From assembly GCA_945877965.1 (NCBI GenBank), contig CAMCTH010000024.1:1-16175 (forward strand): DNA of 16,175 nt. The letters are read 5' to 3'. Each line of letters begins with the position of its first letter. Positions within the stretch are counted from its first letter, which is position 1. This document shows positions 1 through 8,400 of this stretch, one piece after another. This DNA comes from Planctomicrobium piriforme. GTDB lineage: Bacteria > Planctomycetota > Planctomycetia > Pirellulales > PNKZ01. Under the pieces are notes generated by a model that worked only from the letters and a program-made list of their open reading frames with translations, was not told where the DNA came from and made no database searches. A program made the position numbers and the translations under genes.

Positions 1-1655
1 CTGCGGAAATCGTCGAGCGTGAATTTCTCTTGGGCATGAATCCGCCGGTCGATCTGGCGAATGCGATACGGGGCCGACCATTCGTACGAGATCTCACGCT
101 CGTAGCCTTTAGGAAGAATGTTGTAGTTCGCCGTCGCGACGTAGCCGCTCTCGGGGTTATGCGATTGCGGCAACTCGGCGACCGGCAGAAAGCCTTGCCA
201 CTCGTACTTGCCCGCCGCGCCGGGGACCGGCAGCAGGCCGTCCCAACCCTTGCGGATCGGCGTCGCTCCCGAGGCGACCCAACCGATGTCGCCGTCGACG
301 TCGGCGAAGACCATGTTCAGCGCCGGTACTTTCCACGCCGGCAACGCCGCGACGAACTCCTGCGCGCTCTGCACTCGATCCAGGCGGAGCGACGCCAGAT
401 AGGCCGCCGCGCCCGGTTCACTGCCGACCCACCGCAGCACATACGCCTTGTGCTTCGCCGGGTCTTCATGAATGACGGCGCCGTGCCGCGTGAACTTCAA
501 CTCCACTTCGACCGGCGCGCTCTGACCGCGGACCGTGACTGGCTCGCGGACGATCCGCAGCGGCTCCCAGGCATCGCCGACCTTATATTTCGTCGGGTCG
601 GCGGGGTTCGTTTCTTCGACGTACAGATCGGCTTGATCGGTGTTGACGATCGTGAAGGCCCAGGCGACTCGCTCGTTGTGACCGATCGCCACGCCGGGCA
701 ACGCAGGCTCGCCGGCGCCGATGACGTTCCAACCCGGCGCGTTGAGATGCACCAAGTAGCGCAGCGAGGGGAGCAGCAGCGAACGATGCGGATCGCCCGC
801 CAACAGCGGCTTGCCCGACGCCGAACGCTTGCCCGTCACCGCCCAATTGTTGCTGCCGCCGCGGTCGGGGCCCGCTTCGAGGAGATGATTTTCGAACGGC
901 AGCGGCGCGACGGCCGCGTTGTAACCGGCCAGCAACTCTTGCGTGATGCCGTTCAAGTCGAGTTCCGGCACCGGCGCGAAGGGCCGGACCGGATCGGTCG
1001 GCAAGAGGATGCGCGCGGCCGTGACGCCGATCGCCGCGATCAACTCCGCGCGGGCCGCCTCGGTCGTGAAGTTGCGGACCATGATGAGTCCCGACATGCG
1101 GCCCAGAATATCTTCCGGTCGCCAGCGAGCCGGCCGGTACTTGAGAATCTGGAACTCGATCGGCAGGCGATCCCCCATCGCGTCGATCGACGCATTGATG
1201 CCGGCGGTGAACGATTCGGCGATCTGCTTTGCATCGGGAGCGTAGCTCTGCCACTCGGCGTCCGGGTCGCCGCGATACTTCATCAACCGCGCGAAGCGAT
1301 CGCCCGCCAAACCTTTGTCGCCGACGACGGCCGCCGTCTCGCCGAGTCCGACGCGGCGCCACATGTCGAGTTGAAACAGTCGGTCCTGCGCGACGACGAA
1401 ACCCTGCGCGAAGAACAGATCGGCTTGGTTTCGGGCATAGATGTGCGGCACGCCCCAGCGATCGCGGAGGACTTCGACCGGCGCGGTCAGCCCCGGAATG
1501 GCGATCTCGCCTTCGAGCTGCGCCAACACGGCGACGGACTGCTGCCGCAAGGCGTCCGCCGTAACGGTCGGTTGTTGCGCGATCGCAAGTTGCGTCGTCG
1601 CGAAGCCGGCAAGCGAACTGCAGAGCAACACAGCGAGATAGAGCGATCGATACAT
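1..1655 (-). CDS. Penicillin acylase / AHL acylase family Ntn hydrolase, secreted, 3' end outside the window
   Basis: Reading back from the ATG at 1655-1653 gives 551 residues without a stop before the window edge, so the C-terminus is missing (family members are usually about 700-800 residues). The family hydrolyses amide bonds of acylated substrates such as penicillins, acyl-homoserine lactones and N-acyl amino acids; the substrate here cannot be told. Residues 1-26 form a signal peptide with a likely cut after AIA (AIA|QQ), so export to the periplasm is expected. RDRWGVPHIYA (64-74) and the AQDRLFQLD region (89-97) are alpha-chain signatures. GGSNNWAVTGK (266-276) marks the autocatalytic junction: Ser268 should become the N-terminal nucleophile of the beta chain. 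GKPLLAGDPH (281-290) follows, and Asn447 in ALNMVFAD sits where the oxyanion-hole Asn is expected. A GGAG at 1666-1663, 7 nt upstream, supports the start. It is the last gene of a same-strand run, 106 nt after the transglutaminase gene. Confidence 0.9.
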   Translation of the reverse strand, partial: MYRSLYLAVLLCSSLAGFATTQLAIAQQPTVTADALRQQSVAVLAQLEGEIAIPGLTAPVEVLRDRWGVPHIYARNQADLFFAQGFVVAQDRLFQLDMWRRVGLGETAAVVGDKGLAGDRFARLMKYRGDPDAEWQSYAPDAKQIAESFTAGINASIDAMGDRLPIEFQILKYRPARWRPEDILGRMSGLIMVRNFTTEAARAELIAAIGVTAARILLPTDPVRPFAPVPELDLNGITQELLAGYNAAVAPLPFENHLLEAGPDRGGSNNWAVTGKRSASGKPLLAGDPHRSLLLPSLRYLVHLNAPGWNVIGAGEPALPGVAIGHNERVAWAFTIVNTDQADLYVEETNPADPTKYKVGDAWEPLRIVREPVTVRGQSAPVEVELKFTRHGAVIHEDPAKHKAYVLRWVGSEPGAAAYLASLRLDRVQSAQEFVAALPAWKVPALNMVFADVDGDIGWVASGATPIRKGWDGLLPVPGAAGKYEWQGFLPVAELPQSHNPESGYVATANYNILPKGYEREISYEWSAPYRIRQIDRRIHAQEKFTLDDFR

Positions 1656-1662
1656 GGCGCGG

Positions 1663-1666
1663 CTCC
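1663..1666 (-). promoter_or_regulatory. Shine-Dalgarno site of the acylase gene
   Basis: GGAG on the minus strand with a 7-nt spacer to the ATG at 1655. It is among the clearer ribosome binding sites in this window and, together with the signal peptide beginning at that ATG, fixes the start of the acylase. Confidence 0.5.
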
Positions 1667-1712
1667 GCGAGGGGTCGTAAGATCGACGACTGCGGGGCAT
1701 GATAACCGACGG

Positions 1713-1726
1713 CGAGCGGCGGCTCG
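1713..1726. other. Short hairpin between transglutaminase and acylase genes
   Basis: Perfect 5-bp palindrome CGAGC / GCTCG with a 4-nt GGCG loop in the 106-nt gap between the transglutaminase stop and the acylase start. On the minus strand the A/T-rich stretch lies before the hairpin, not after it, so it does not look like an intrinsic terminator of the upstream gene. It may only be a local structure. Confidence 0.3.
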
Positions 1727-1761
1727 AATAAATAGAAACGCCGGACAAAATCAGGCTTCGC

Positions 1762-2634
1762 CTAAATCGCTTCGACGTCGACCGACACGCGCATAGTGTG
1801 GGCGCCGCCGCCGGTGAAGACGCCCTTGATCGGGGCGATGTCGCCGTAGTCGCGGCCCCAGCCGAGCGTCACATGCCGCGTGCTCGGCATCAGGTCGTTC
1901 GTCGGGTCGAATTCGAGCCAGCCGAACTCCGGGAAGTAGACGGCGATCCAAGCATGCGAGACGTCGGCCCCGACGAGTCGCGGCTTGCCGAGTGGCGGGT
2001 CGGTCTGCAAGTAGCCGCTCACATAACGGGCCGCCAAGCCGAGCGAACGGAGGCAGCCGATCTGCAAGTGCGCGAAGTCTTGGCAGACGCCCTTGCGAAT
2101 CCGCAGCACTTCGAGGGGCGTCGTCGTGACGGTCGTCGTGCGGGGATCGAACTTGAACTCGACGTTGATCCGGTGCGTCAGATCGAGGACCGCTTCCAAC
2201 AACGAGCGGCCTGCCGCAAACGACGGCCGCGCGTAATCAGCCAACTCGTCGGCGATCGGCACATAGGGCGAAGCGTAGGCGAACTGCCGCGCTTCGAGCA
2301 GGTCGACGTTCGCGCGATCCGCCAAGCGTCCGCGGGTTTGTTCCCACGGCAGGGCTTGCATGGGGTTCGGCTCCGGCGGCGGCACCAAAGTGACGACGCT
2401 CTCGGCCGTGATCGACAGCTTCTTATGCCCTTCTTGAATCGTGAAGAAGGTGACGTGATTGCCGAAGTAATCGTTCCGCTCCGCAATCGTCGCCGGGCGC
2501 GGCGAGACGGTCAGATTGCTGGAGATGCACATCTGCGTCGCCCCGTGCCGCGGCTTGAGCCGAGCCTCGTTCTGGCAGACCGGTACCTTCTCGCCGTAGT
2601 CGTACTCGGTAATGTGGCGGACGCGATACTTCAC
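1762..2634 (-). CDS. Transglutaminase-like cysteine protease/acyltransferase (stand-alone, 290 aa)
   Basis: This is a complete bacterial transglutaminase-like protein (COG1305 type). Residues 1-80 form the beta-rich bacterial transglutaminase N-terminal region (MKYRVRHITEYDY). The papain-like core follows at about 140-250 with an intact triad: Cys184 in GVCQDFAH, His227 in VSHAW and Asp243 in FDPTN. Such enzymes cleave or transfer amide bonds; the substrate is unknown. There is no signal peptide or membrane segment, so it is probably cytoplasmic. The start is GTG (2634-2632), with a weak AAGAG-type ribosome site just upstream. The preceding ATP-grasp/alpha-E gene stops only 19 nt before it, so the two are almost certainly one transcript. 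This is the usual partner of CP-ATP-grasp, alpha-E and DUF2126 proteins, and it differs from the transglutaminase domain at the front of the DUF2126 protein (5424-8987). Confidence 0.9.
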   Translation of the reverse strand: MKYRVRHITEYDYGEKVPVCQNEARLKPRHGATQMCISSNLTVSPRPATIAERNDYFGNHVTFFTIQEGHKKLSITAESVVTLVPPPEPNPMQALPWEQTRGRLADRANVDLLEARQFAYASPYVPIADELADYARPSFAAGRSLLEAVLDLTHRINVEFKFDPRTTTVTTTPLEVLRIRKGVCQDFAHLQIGCLRSLGLAARYVSGYLQTDPPLGKPRLVGADVSHAWIAVYFPEFGWLEFDPTNDLMPSTRHVTLGWGRDYGDIAPIKGVFTGGGAHTMRVSVDVEAI

Positions 2635-2653
2635 AGGGCTCTTTCGAAAAGCG

Positions 2654-5227
2654 TTAGGCCAAAGTCGGAACGGTCATCCGACCCAAGCGATGCGACGGAC
2701 CGGCGTGGATCAAATACGAATGCGTTACCGCCTCGGCCAGCGTGCCGAGTTGCGTTTCTAACCGCAGCAGCAACTCTTCCAACGCGCGACGCTCGCCGCT
2801 CTCGGGCTCGATTTCGGAGCAGAGCGATTCGACGTCGGTGCAGACCAAATCGGTTTGCACCGCCTGGACGATCCGTTGCTCGGCCGACACCTGCGGTCGG
2901 CCTTCGTCGCGGGGCAGGTCTTTTACATGCTGCGACAGCGCGTTCATCTGGAACGCGACCGAGCGCGGGTTGCTTTCGTCGGTCAGGATCAGATCGAGCG
3001 TCGGCGGCACTTGGATCGAAGTCAGATAACGCGAGCGATAGGTCATCGAGCTGTCGGCAATTTCGAGCAACGCTTCGATCACCGGTTGCGACTCGGCGAG
3101 CGGCCGAACGAGCGTGCCGCGCAACAAGCGGACCGTGTGCTGACCGCGCTCGATGCGGCGACCGATGTCCAAGAAACGCCAGCCCGGGCCGCGCGTCATG
3201 CTCTCCATGCCCAAACCGCTGAAGGCGGCGAGCAGCACGATCAACTGATTGAGCTGCAACAGCACGTCGCCGAGCGGCATCTCGGCGGGAACTTTGCCCG
3301 AGCCGATTTCGCGGAACAGCTGATTCAGAATGCGGAAGCTATCGATCGACAACCGGTCGCGGACGATCGTCGCGAGGCGATGGACCGTGTGAATGGTGGA
3401 GCGCAACGAGTCGCGACGCGATTCGTCGTAGAGCAACCGCAGGATCTCGGTTCGCCGCTCGCGGTAGGGATCGTCTTGATCATCTTCCGGAGTCGCGGCC
3501 TCGGTCCGCCATTCTTGCAGCAACGCCTCGAAGAGGACCGGAATCTCCGGCATGCTGCCGGGCTCGCTCTCGCTGATGAGCCGCGAGATGAGACTGCGGA
3601 GTTGGCGGACCGTTCCTTCGGCCCGCTCCAATTGGCGGCCCAACCAGAAGAGATTGTCGGCTACACGGCTCGGCAAGTCGTGCGTGCTGCGTCGCAGTTC
3701 GACGGCCGCCCCGGGAGGTTGCAACAACGAGACCGGCGCGACGGGGCCGTCGCTAAGGACCCACAGGTCTTTGCTCCCCTGCCCCGCCGACATCGAGGGA
3801 CCGAGTTGATCGGAATCGTCCGACAGCCGCAACAGACCGCCGGGCATCACTTCGTAACGATCGCCGGCCGCTGCAACGAAGGCCCGCAACGCCAAATGCC
3901 GCGGCTGCAATTCACCTTTGCCGAAGACCGGGCAGGTCGAACGATCGACGAGTTCTTGCGCCGCGTAGGCGCTCGGGTGTTTGCGAATCTGCTCGGCCAA
4001 CCGTTCGCGCTCGACCGGCGACAGCCGCCCCGCGACGATCGGCTTCCGCGCTCGCGGCAACAGCGCATGGCGAATGACCATCTGCGGCAGACGCTCGAGC
4101 ACATAGCGGCGATCTTCATCGCGGCCGCACCACCAAGTCGGCACCGACGGCAATCGCAGTTCTTCGCCCAACATGCGACGACAGAGATCGGGCAACAGCG
4201 CGGCCAGGGCGGGCGATTCCAAGATGCCGCAGCCGAGCGCGTTGGCGATGACGACGTTCCCTTGCCGTGCGGCTTGCAACAAGCCCGGCACCCCGAGCAT
4301 GGTCTCGCCGCGCAATTCGAGCGGATCGCAATCGTCGTCTTGCAAACGACGCAACACGACGTCGACCGGCAGCAGGCCGCCGAGCGTCTTCAAGTAAGCG
4401 GCATTGTCGCGGACCGTGAGATCGCCCCCTTCGACGAGCGTGAACCCCAGGTATCGCGCGAGGTACGCATCTTCGAAGTAAGCCGAACTGCTCGGCCCCG
4501 GCGAGAGGAGCACGACGCGCGGGTTCTCGCGATGGCGAGTCGCCGAGGCGTACAGCGATTCGCGAAACGTTTTGAAAAAGCCGGCGAGTCGGCGGACGCG
4601 GGCCTCGTGAAAGTTCTCGGCCAGCACGCGCGACACGACCAATCGATTTTCGACGGCGTAGCCCGCACCGGACGGACCTTGCGTACGATCGGCGAGCACG
4701 AGCCAGCGACCGTCGGGACCGCGGGCCAAGTGGGCCGCGTACAGATGCAGATAGCAATCGTTCGGCACCCGCAGACCGTGACACGGCAGCAAGAAGCCGG
4801 GATGCCCGAGGACCAACTCCGGCGGCAGCAGTCCTTGCTTGAGCAGGTCTTGCCGACCGTAGATGTCGGTCAGAATCAGATTGAGCAGCGTCGCGCGTTG
4901 GACGAGACCGTCGGCCAGCCGGTTCCAATCGTCGCCGCCGATCATCAGCGGGACGCAGTCGAGCTCCCACGGACGGTCGGGGCTGTCTTCGCTGCCGTAG
5001 ACGTTGTAAGTGACGCCGTTATCGCGGAGCAGCCGGCGAGCCTGATCGGCCTGGCGTACCAAACCGTCGGGCCCGAGCTTATCGAGGACCGTCGACAGAC
5101 GTCGCCAAGCAGGCCGAATCGCCCCGGTGGGGTCGATCATTTCGTCGTACGGACCGACCAGCGGGCGATAGCCCGACAAGAGGCCGCCCGGTTCGCTCGA
5201 CGGCGCTGCTTCGGTCGTGGAACTCAT
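2654..5227 (-). CDS. Circularly permuted type 2 ATP-grasp protein fused to an alpha-E domain (857 aa)
   Basis: Two domains normally described as COG2308 and COG2307 are joined here. Residues about 20-495 are the circularly permuted ATP-grasp (old DUF404/DUF407): PLVGPYDEM (22-30), NGVTYNVYG (70-78), LSPGPSSSAYFEDAYLARYLG (241-261), LLPVDVVLRRLQDDDCDPLEL (285-305), GNVVIANALGCGILESPAL (323-341) and SVPTWWCG (361-368) all match family blocks. Residues about 515-845 are the helical alpha-E domain, beginning PSRVADNLFWLGRQLERAE (519-537). ATP-grasp enzymes ligate a carboxylate to an amine via an acyl-phosphate, so peptide or amide ligase activity is predicted; the real substrate is not known for this family. 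No signal peptide is seen, so it is cytoplasmic. It starts at ATG 5227, is followed 19 nt later by the small transglutaminase gene, and is preceded after 196 nt by the transglutaminase-DUF2126 gene. Confidence 0.93.
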   Translation of the reverse strand: MSSTTEAAPSSEPGGLLSGYRPLVGPYDEMIDPTGAIRPAWRRLSTVLDKLGPDGLVRQADQARRLLRDNGVTYNVYGSEDSPDRPWELDCVPLMIGGDDWNRLADGLVQRATLLNLILTDIYGRQDLLKQGLLPPELVLGHPGFLLPCHGLRVPNDCYLHLYAAHLARGPDGRWLVLADRTQGPSGAGYAVENRLVVSRVLAENFHEARVRRLAGFFKTFRESLYASATRHRENPRVVLLSPGPSSSAYFEDAYLARYLGFTLVEGGDLTVRDNAAYLKTLGGLLPVDVVLRRLQDDDCDPLELRGETMLGVPGLLQAARQGNVVIANALGCGILESPALAALLPDLCRRMLGEELRLPSVPTWWCGRDEDRRYVLERLPQMVIRHALLPRARKPIVAGRLSPVERERLAEQIRKHPSAYAAQELVDRSTCPVFGKGELQPRHLALRAFVAAAGDRYEVMPGGLLRLSDDSDQLGPSMSAGQGSKDLWVLSDGPVAPVSLLQPPGAAVELRRSTHDLPSRVADNLFWLGRQLERAEGTVRQLRSLISRLISESEPGSMPEIPVLFEALLQEWRTEAATPEDDQDDPYRERRTEILRLLYDESRRDSLRSTIHTVHRLATIVRDRLSIDSFRILNQLFREIGSGKVPAEMPLGDVLLQLNQLIVLLAAFSGLGMESMTRGPGWRFLDIGRRIERGQHTVRLLRGTLVRPLAESQPVIEALLEIADSSMTYRSRYLTSIQVPPTLDLILTDESNPRSVAFQMNALSQHVKDLPRDEGRPQVSAEQRIVQAVQTDLVCTDVESLCSEIEPESGERRALEELLLRLETQLGTLAEAVTHSYLIHAGPSHRLGRMTVPTLA

Positions 5228-5313
5228 TGACGCTCTTGAAGTTGCAGCCTGCGGGACGAACTGAATATTCTAAGCCGCGAGGCCGTTTCTGTCTACGGAA
5301 CGCAAGCGGTGCC

Positions 5314-5415
5314 GAAGCGTGGGAGAGGGGGAGATCGGGAGCGCGGGAGTAAGAGGACACGACGCAACGTCGCGCCGATTCTCTTTCTCCCACTCTCCTT
5401 CTCTCCCCTGCTTCC
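5314..5415. repeat. Imperfect inverted repeat, purine-rich arm / pyrimidine-rich arm, with apical hairpin
   Basis: In the 196-nt gap between the DUF2126 and ATP-grasp genes, a G/A-rich arm (about 5314-5355) is roughly complementary to a C/T-rich arm (about 5379-5414); GAAGC, GGGAGAG, GGAGA and GGGAG blocks recur in order on the opposite strand. Between them sits a perfect small hairpin, CGACG-CAA-CGTCG (5360-5372). The whole can fold into one long stem in RNA. It may be a dispersed genomic repeat or a processing/stability structure between two co-transcribed genes. No T-tract follows on the minus strand, so a classical terminator is not supported. Confidence 0.55.
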
Positions 5416-5423
5416 AACCTTCC

Positions 5424-8400
5424 TTAACCCAGCGGCGCCGCCTTCACGGCTCGACGCAGATCGAGCGTCATCGGGTAATCTGCGTTCGTCTCGGCCGGCG
5501 GAATTTCGAAACGTCCGCCGGTGTGGCCGTGCGGAAAGAAGCGCGCGTTGCGCCGACTCTCGGCCGCGTAAGCGTTGATCGGGAACGTCTCGTGGCTCAT
5601 GCCGCCCGGATGCGAGACGTGCCATTGGCAGCCCCCCAGCGAACGGTTCGACCAAGTGTCGACGAGATCGAACGTGAGCGGCGCGTGGACGCCGATCGTC
5701 GGATGCAAACACGACGGCGGCTGCCATGCGCGGAACCGCACGCCGGCGACGTACTCGCCGAGGACGCCGGTCGGATGCAGCGGTACACGGCGACCGTTGC
5801 AGCAGACGATATGCCGCGTGTCGGTCAGCCCCTTCACTTTCACTTGCACGCGCTCGACCGACGAGTCGACGTAGCGCGAGGTCCCTTGGGCCGTCGTCTC
5901 TTCGCCCAACACATGCCACGGCTCGATCGCTTGCCGCAATTCCAACTCGACGCCCCGCTTGACCACGCGCCCACAAGCCGGGAAGCGGAACTCGAAGTGC
6001 GAATCGAACCAATCTTGCTTGAAGTCGAAACCGGCCGTGTTCAGATCGTCGATCACGTCGCTAAAATCTTCGCCGATGAAGTGCGGCAACATGAACTTGT
6101 CGTGCAGACCGGTGTGCCAGCGGACGAGGTCCTGCTGGTACGGCTCGTTCCAGAACTTGGCGATCAGAGCTCGCAGCAGCAGTTGCTGCGTCAGGCTCAT
6201 TCGGGCGTGCGGCGGCATTTCAAAGCCGCGGAGTTCCAGAAGGCCGAGTCGGCCGGTGCTTGAGTCGGGCGAGAACATCTTGTCGATGCAGAACTCGGCC
6301 CGGTGCGTGTTGCCGGTCAGATCGATCAGCAGATGCCGGAACAGACGGTCGGTGAGCCACGGCGGGCAGTACTCGGCGGCCGGCAGTTGTTGGAACGCCG
6401 TTTCGAGTTCGTAGACCGCTTCGTGGCGGGCTTCGTCGGCGCGCGGGGCTTGGCTCGTCGGGCCGATGAACATGCCCGAGAACAAGTACGACAGCGACGG
6501 GTGATTGTTCCAGTAACCGACGAGGCTGCGGAGCAAGTCGGGCCGACGGAGCATCGGGCTGTCCGACGGCTTGGCTCCGCCGAGGACGATGTGGTTGCCG
6601 CCGCCGGTGCCGGTGTGGCGACCGTCGAGCATGAACTTTTCGGTCCCCAGGCGCGTGAGCCGCGCCTCTTCGTACAGCGTGACGGTGTTGGTCGTGAGTT
6701 CTTCCCACGACTCGGCCGGCTGCAGATTGACTTCGATCACACCCGGATCCGGTGTGACGCGGAGATAGGTGAGCCGCGGATCGTACGGCGGCAAGTAGCC
6801 TTCGATAACGATCGGCGAGTTCAAGTGCGCGGCGGTCTCTTCGAGTTGGCGGACCAACTCCAGATAGTCTTCGACATGCGCGAGCGGCGGCATGAAGACG
6901 TGCAGCTTCCCTTGGCGCGCTTCGACGCAGAGCGCCGTGCGAACGACGAGCTTGGCCGATTCGCCCATTTGCGGCACGTCGTAGGGCGTCGGGATTTCGT
7001 ATGCCGGGGGCCGCAAGTTGGCCAGCCGGTCGTGAGTCATTTGCTCGCGCAACGCGATGGCCGTCTCGGCCTGATCGTCGCCGCCGACGACCCCGCCGCC
7101 GAATTGCGTCCGGATCATCGTGCCGACCGGGCCGAGCTTGCCGCGCGACAACTCGCGCTCCAAGAACGCATCACCAATGTAGCCGTGGTAGCCGTCGCCG
7201 TTCGTGCCATGTCCGTTCGAATCGTAGCCGTTACCATTGCGGCTCGCTTCGTACGCCTTCTTCCAGGGGTTCGCGCCCGGGAGATCGTCGCGCAGCGGCA
7301 GGCCGCCGCGCTCGGCAAACGGGTCGACGGCCGTCAGATGCGGCAGGTCTTTCGGCGCGACCCACGGCAGCGAATCGAGCGGCAGGCGGAAGCCCATCGC
7401 CGAGTCGCCCGGCAGCAGGAACATGTGCTCTTGTCGCAAGAACCACTTGCCGCTCCGCCAGCGCGGACCTTCGACGTTGTGATCGCGGCAGAGCGGCAGC
7501 GCGTAGCCGACCGTCTTGTTGAGCCCTTGTTCGAAAATGCGAGCAAGCCGGGTGCGTTCGACCTTGTCGCTCAGCTTCGAGTCGAGCGGGTCGACGTTCG
7601 TCGGCAGCTTCCGCTCTTTCCAGATGTAGTAGAACGCATCTTCGAAAGCCGGAATCGCGTGCTCGGCGCCGACTTCCAATCGCTCGGCAAGTTCTTCGAT
7701 GAAGGCCTTCGCCTGCGGATCGTCGTGGCCGAAGTTCTGTTCGTCGTTGGCGATGAGGTCCGGATTCTTCCAGATCGCTTCGCCGTCCTTGCGCCAGTAG
7801 CAACTGAGCGACCAGCGCGGCAGCGGCTCGCCGGGATACCATTTGCCTTGGCCGTAATGATAGAGGGGCCCGAAGGCGAACTTGTCACCGAGGCGCTTAA
7901 TCAACTCGCCCGAGAGCTTCCGCTTCAACGGACCGAGCGCGGCGGTGTTCCATTCGGCCCCGTCCATGTCGTCGATCGAGACGAACGTCGGCTCGCCCCC
8001 CATCGTCAGGCGAACGTCGCCCGCTTTGAGGACCTCGTCGACCTTATGGCCGAGCGATTCGATGACGGTCCATTGCTCGTCGGTGTACGGCTTCGTCACG
8101 CGCGGGTCTTCGTGGATTCGCGTGACGGTCATTTCGAAATCGAACGTCGACTCGCACTCTTCGACGCCTCCGGTGACCGGCGCGGCCGAGGCCGGGTCGG
8201 GCGTGGCGGCGAGCGGAATGTGCCCTTCGCCGGCGAACAGGCCCGACGTGGCGTCGAGCCCGACCCAACCGGCGCCGGGGAGATACACTTCGGCCCAGGC
8301 ATGCAGATCGGTGAAGTCGACTTCCGTCCCCGACGGACCGTCGAGCGACTTTTGGTCGGCCTTGAGTTGAATGAGGTAACCGCTGACGAACCGCGCGGCG

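Noticed and set aside
1692..1710. TATCAT on the minus strand as a -10 box for the acylase
   Set aside because: A 5/6 hexamer match but no -35 box at a fitting distance; too weak to list.
1713..1726. Hairpin as an intrinsic terminator of the small transglutaminase gene
   Set aside because: On the minus strand the T-rich run precedes the stem and no T-tract follows, so the geometry is wrong.
30..1796. Plus-strand open frame of 588 codons at the left edge
   Set aside because: It lies over the acylase gene, whose minus frame has a signal peptide, the GGSNNW cleavage site and a ribosome binding site. The plus-strand product has no such features.
2855..5230. Long plus-strand open frame of 791 codons opposite the ATP-grasp/alpha-E gene
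   Set aside because: It mirrors the real gene, reads as Arg/Gln/Asp-rich sequence with no family motifs, and the minus frame carries every expected ATP-grasp and alpha-E block. It is a by-product of GC-rich codon use.
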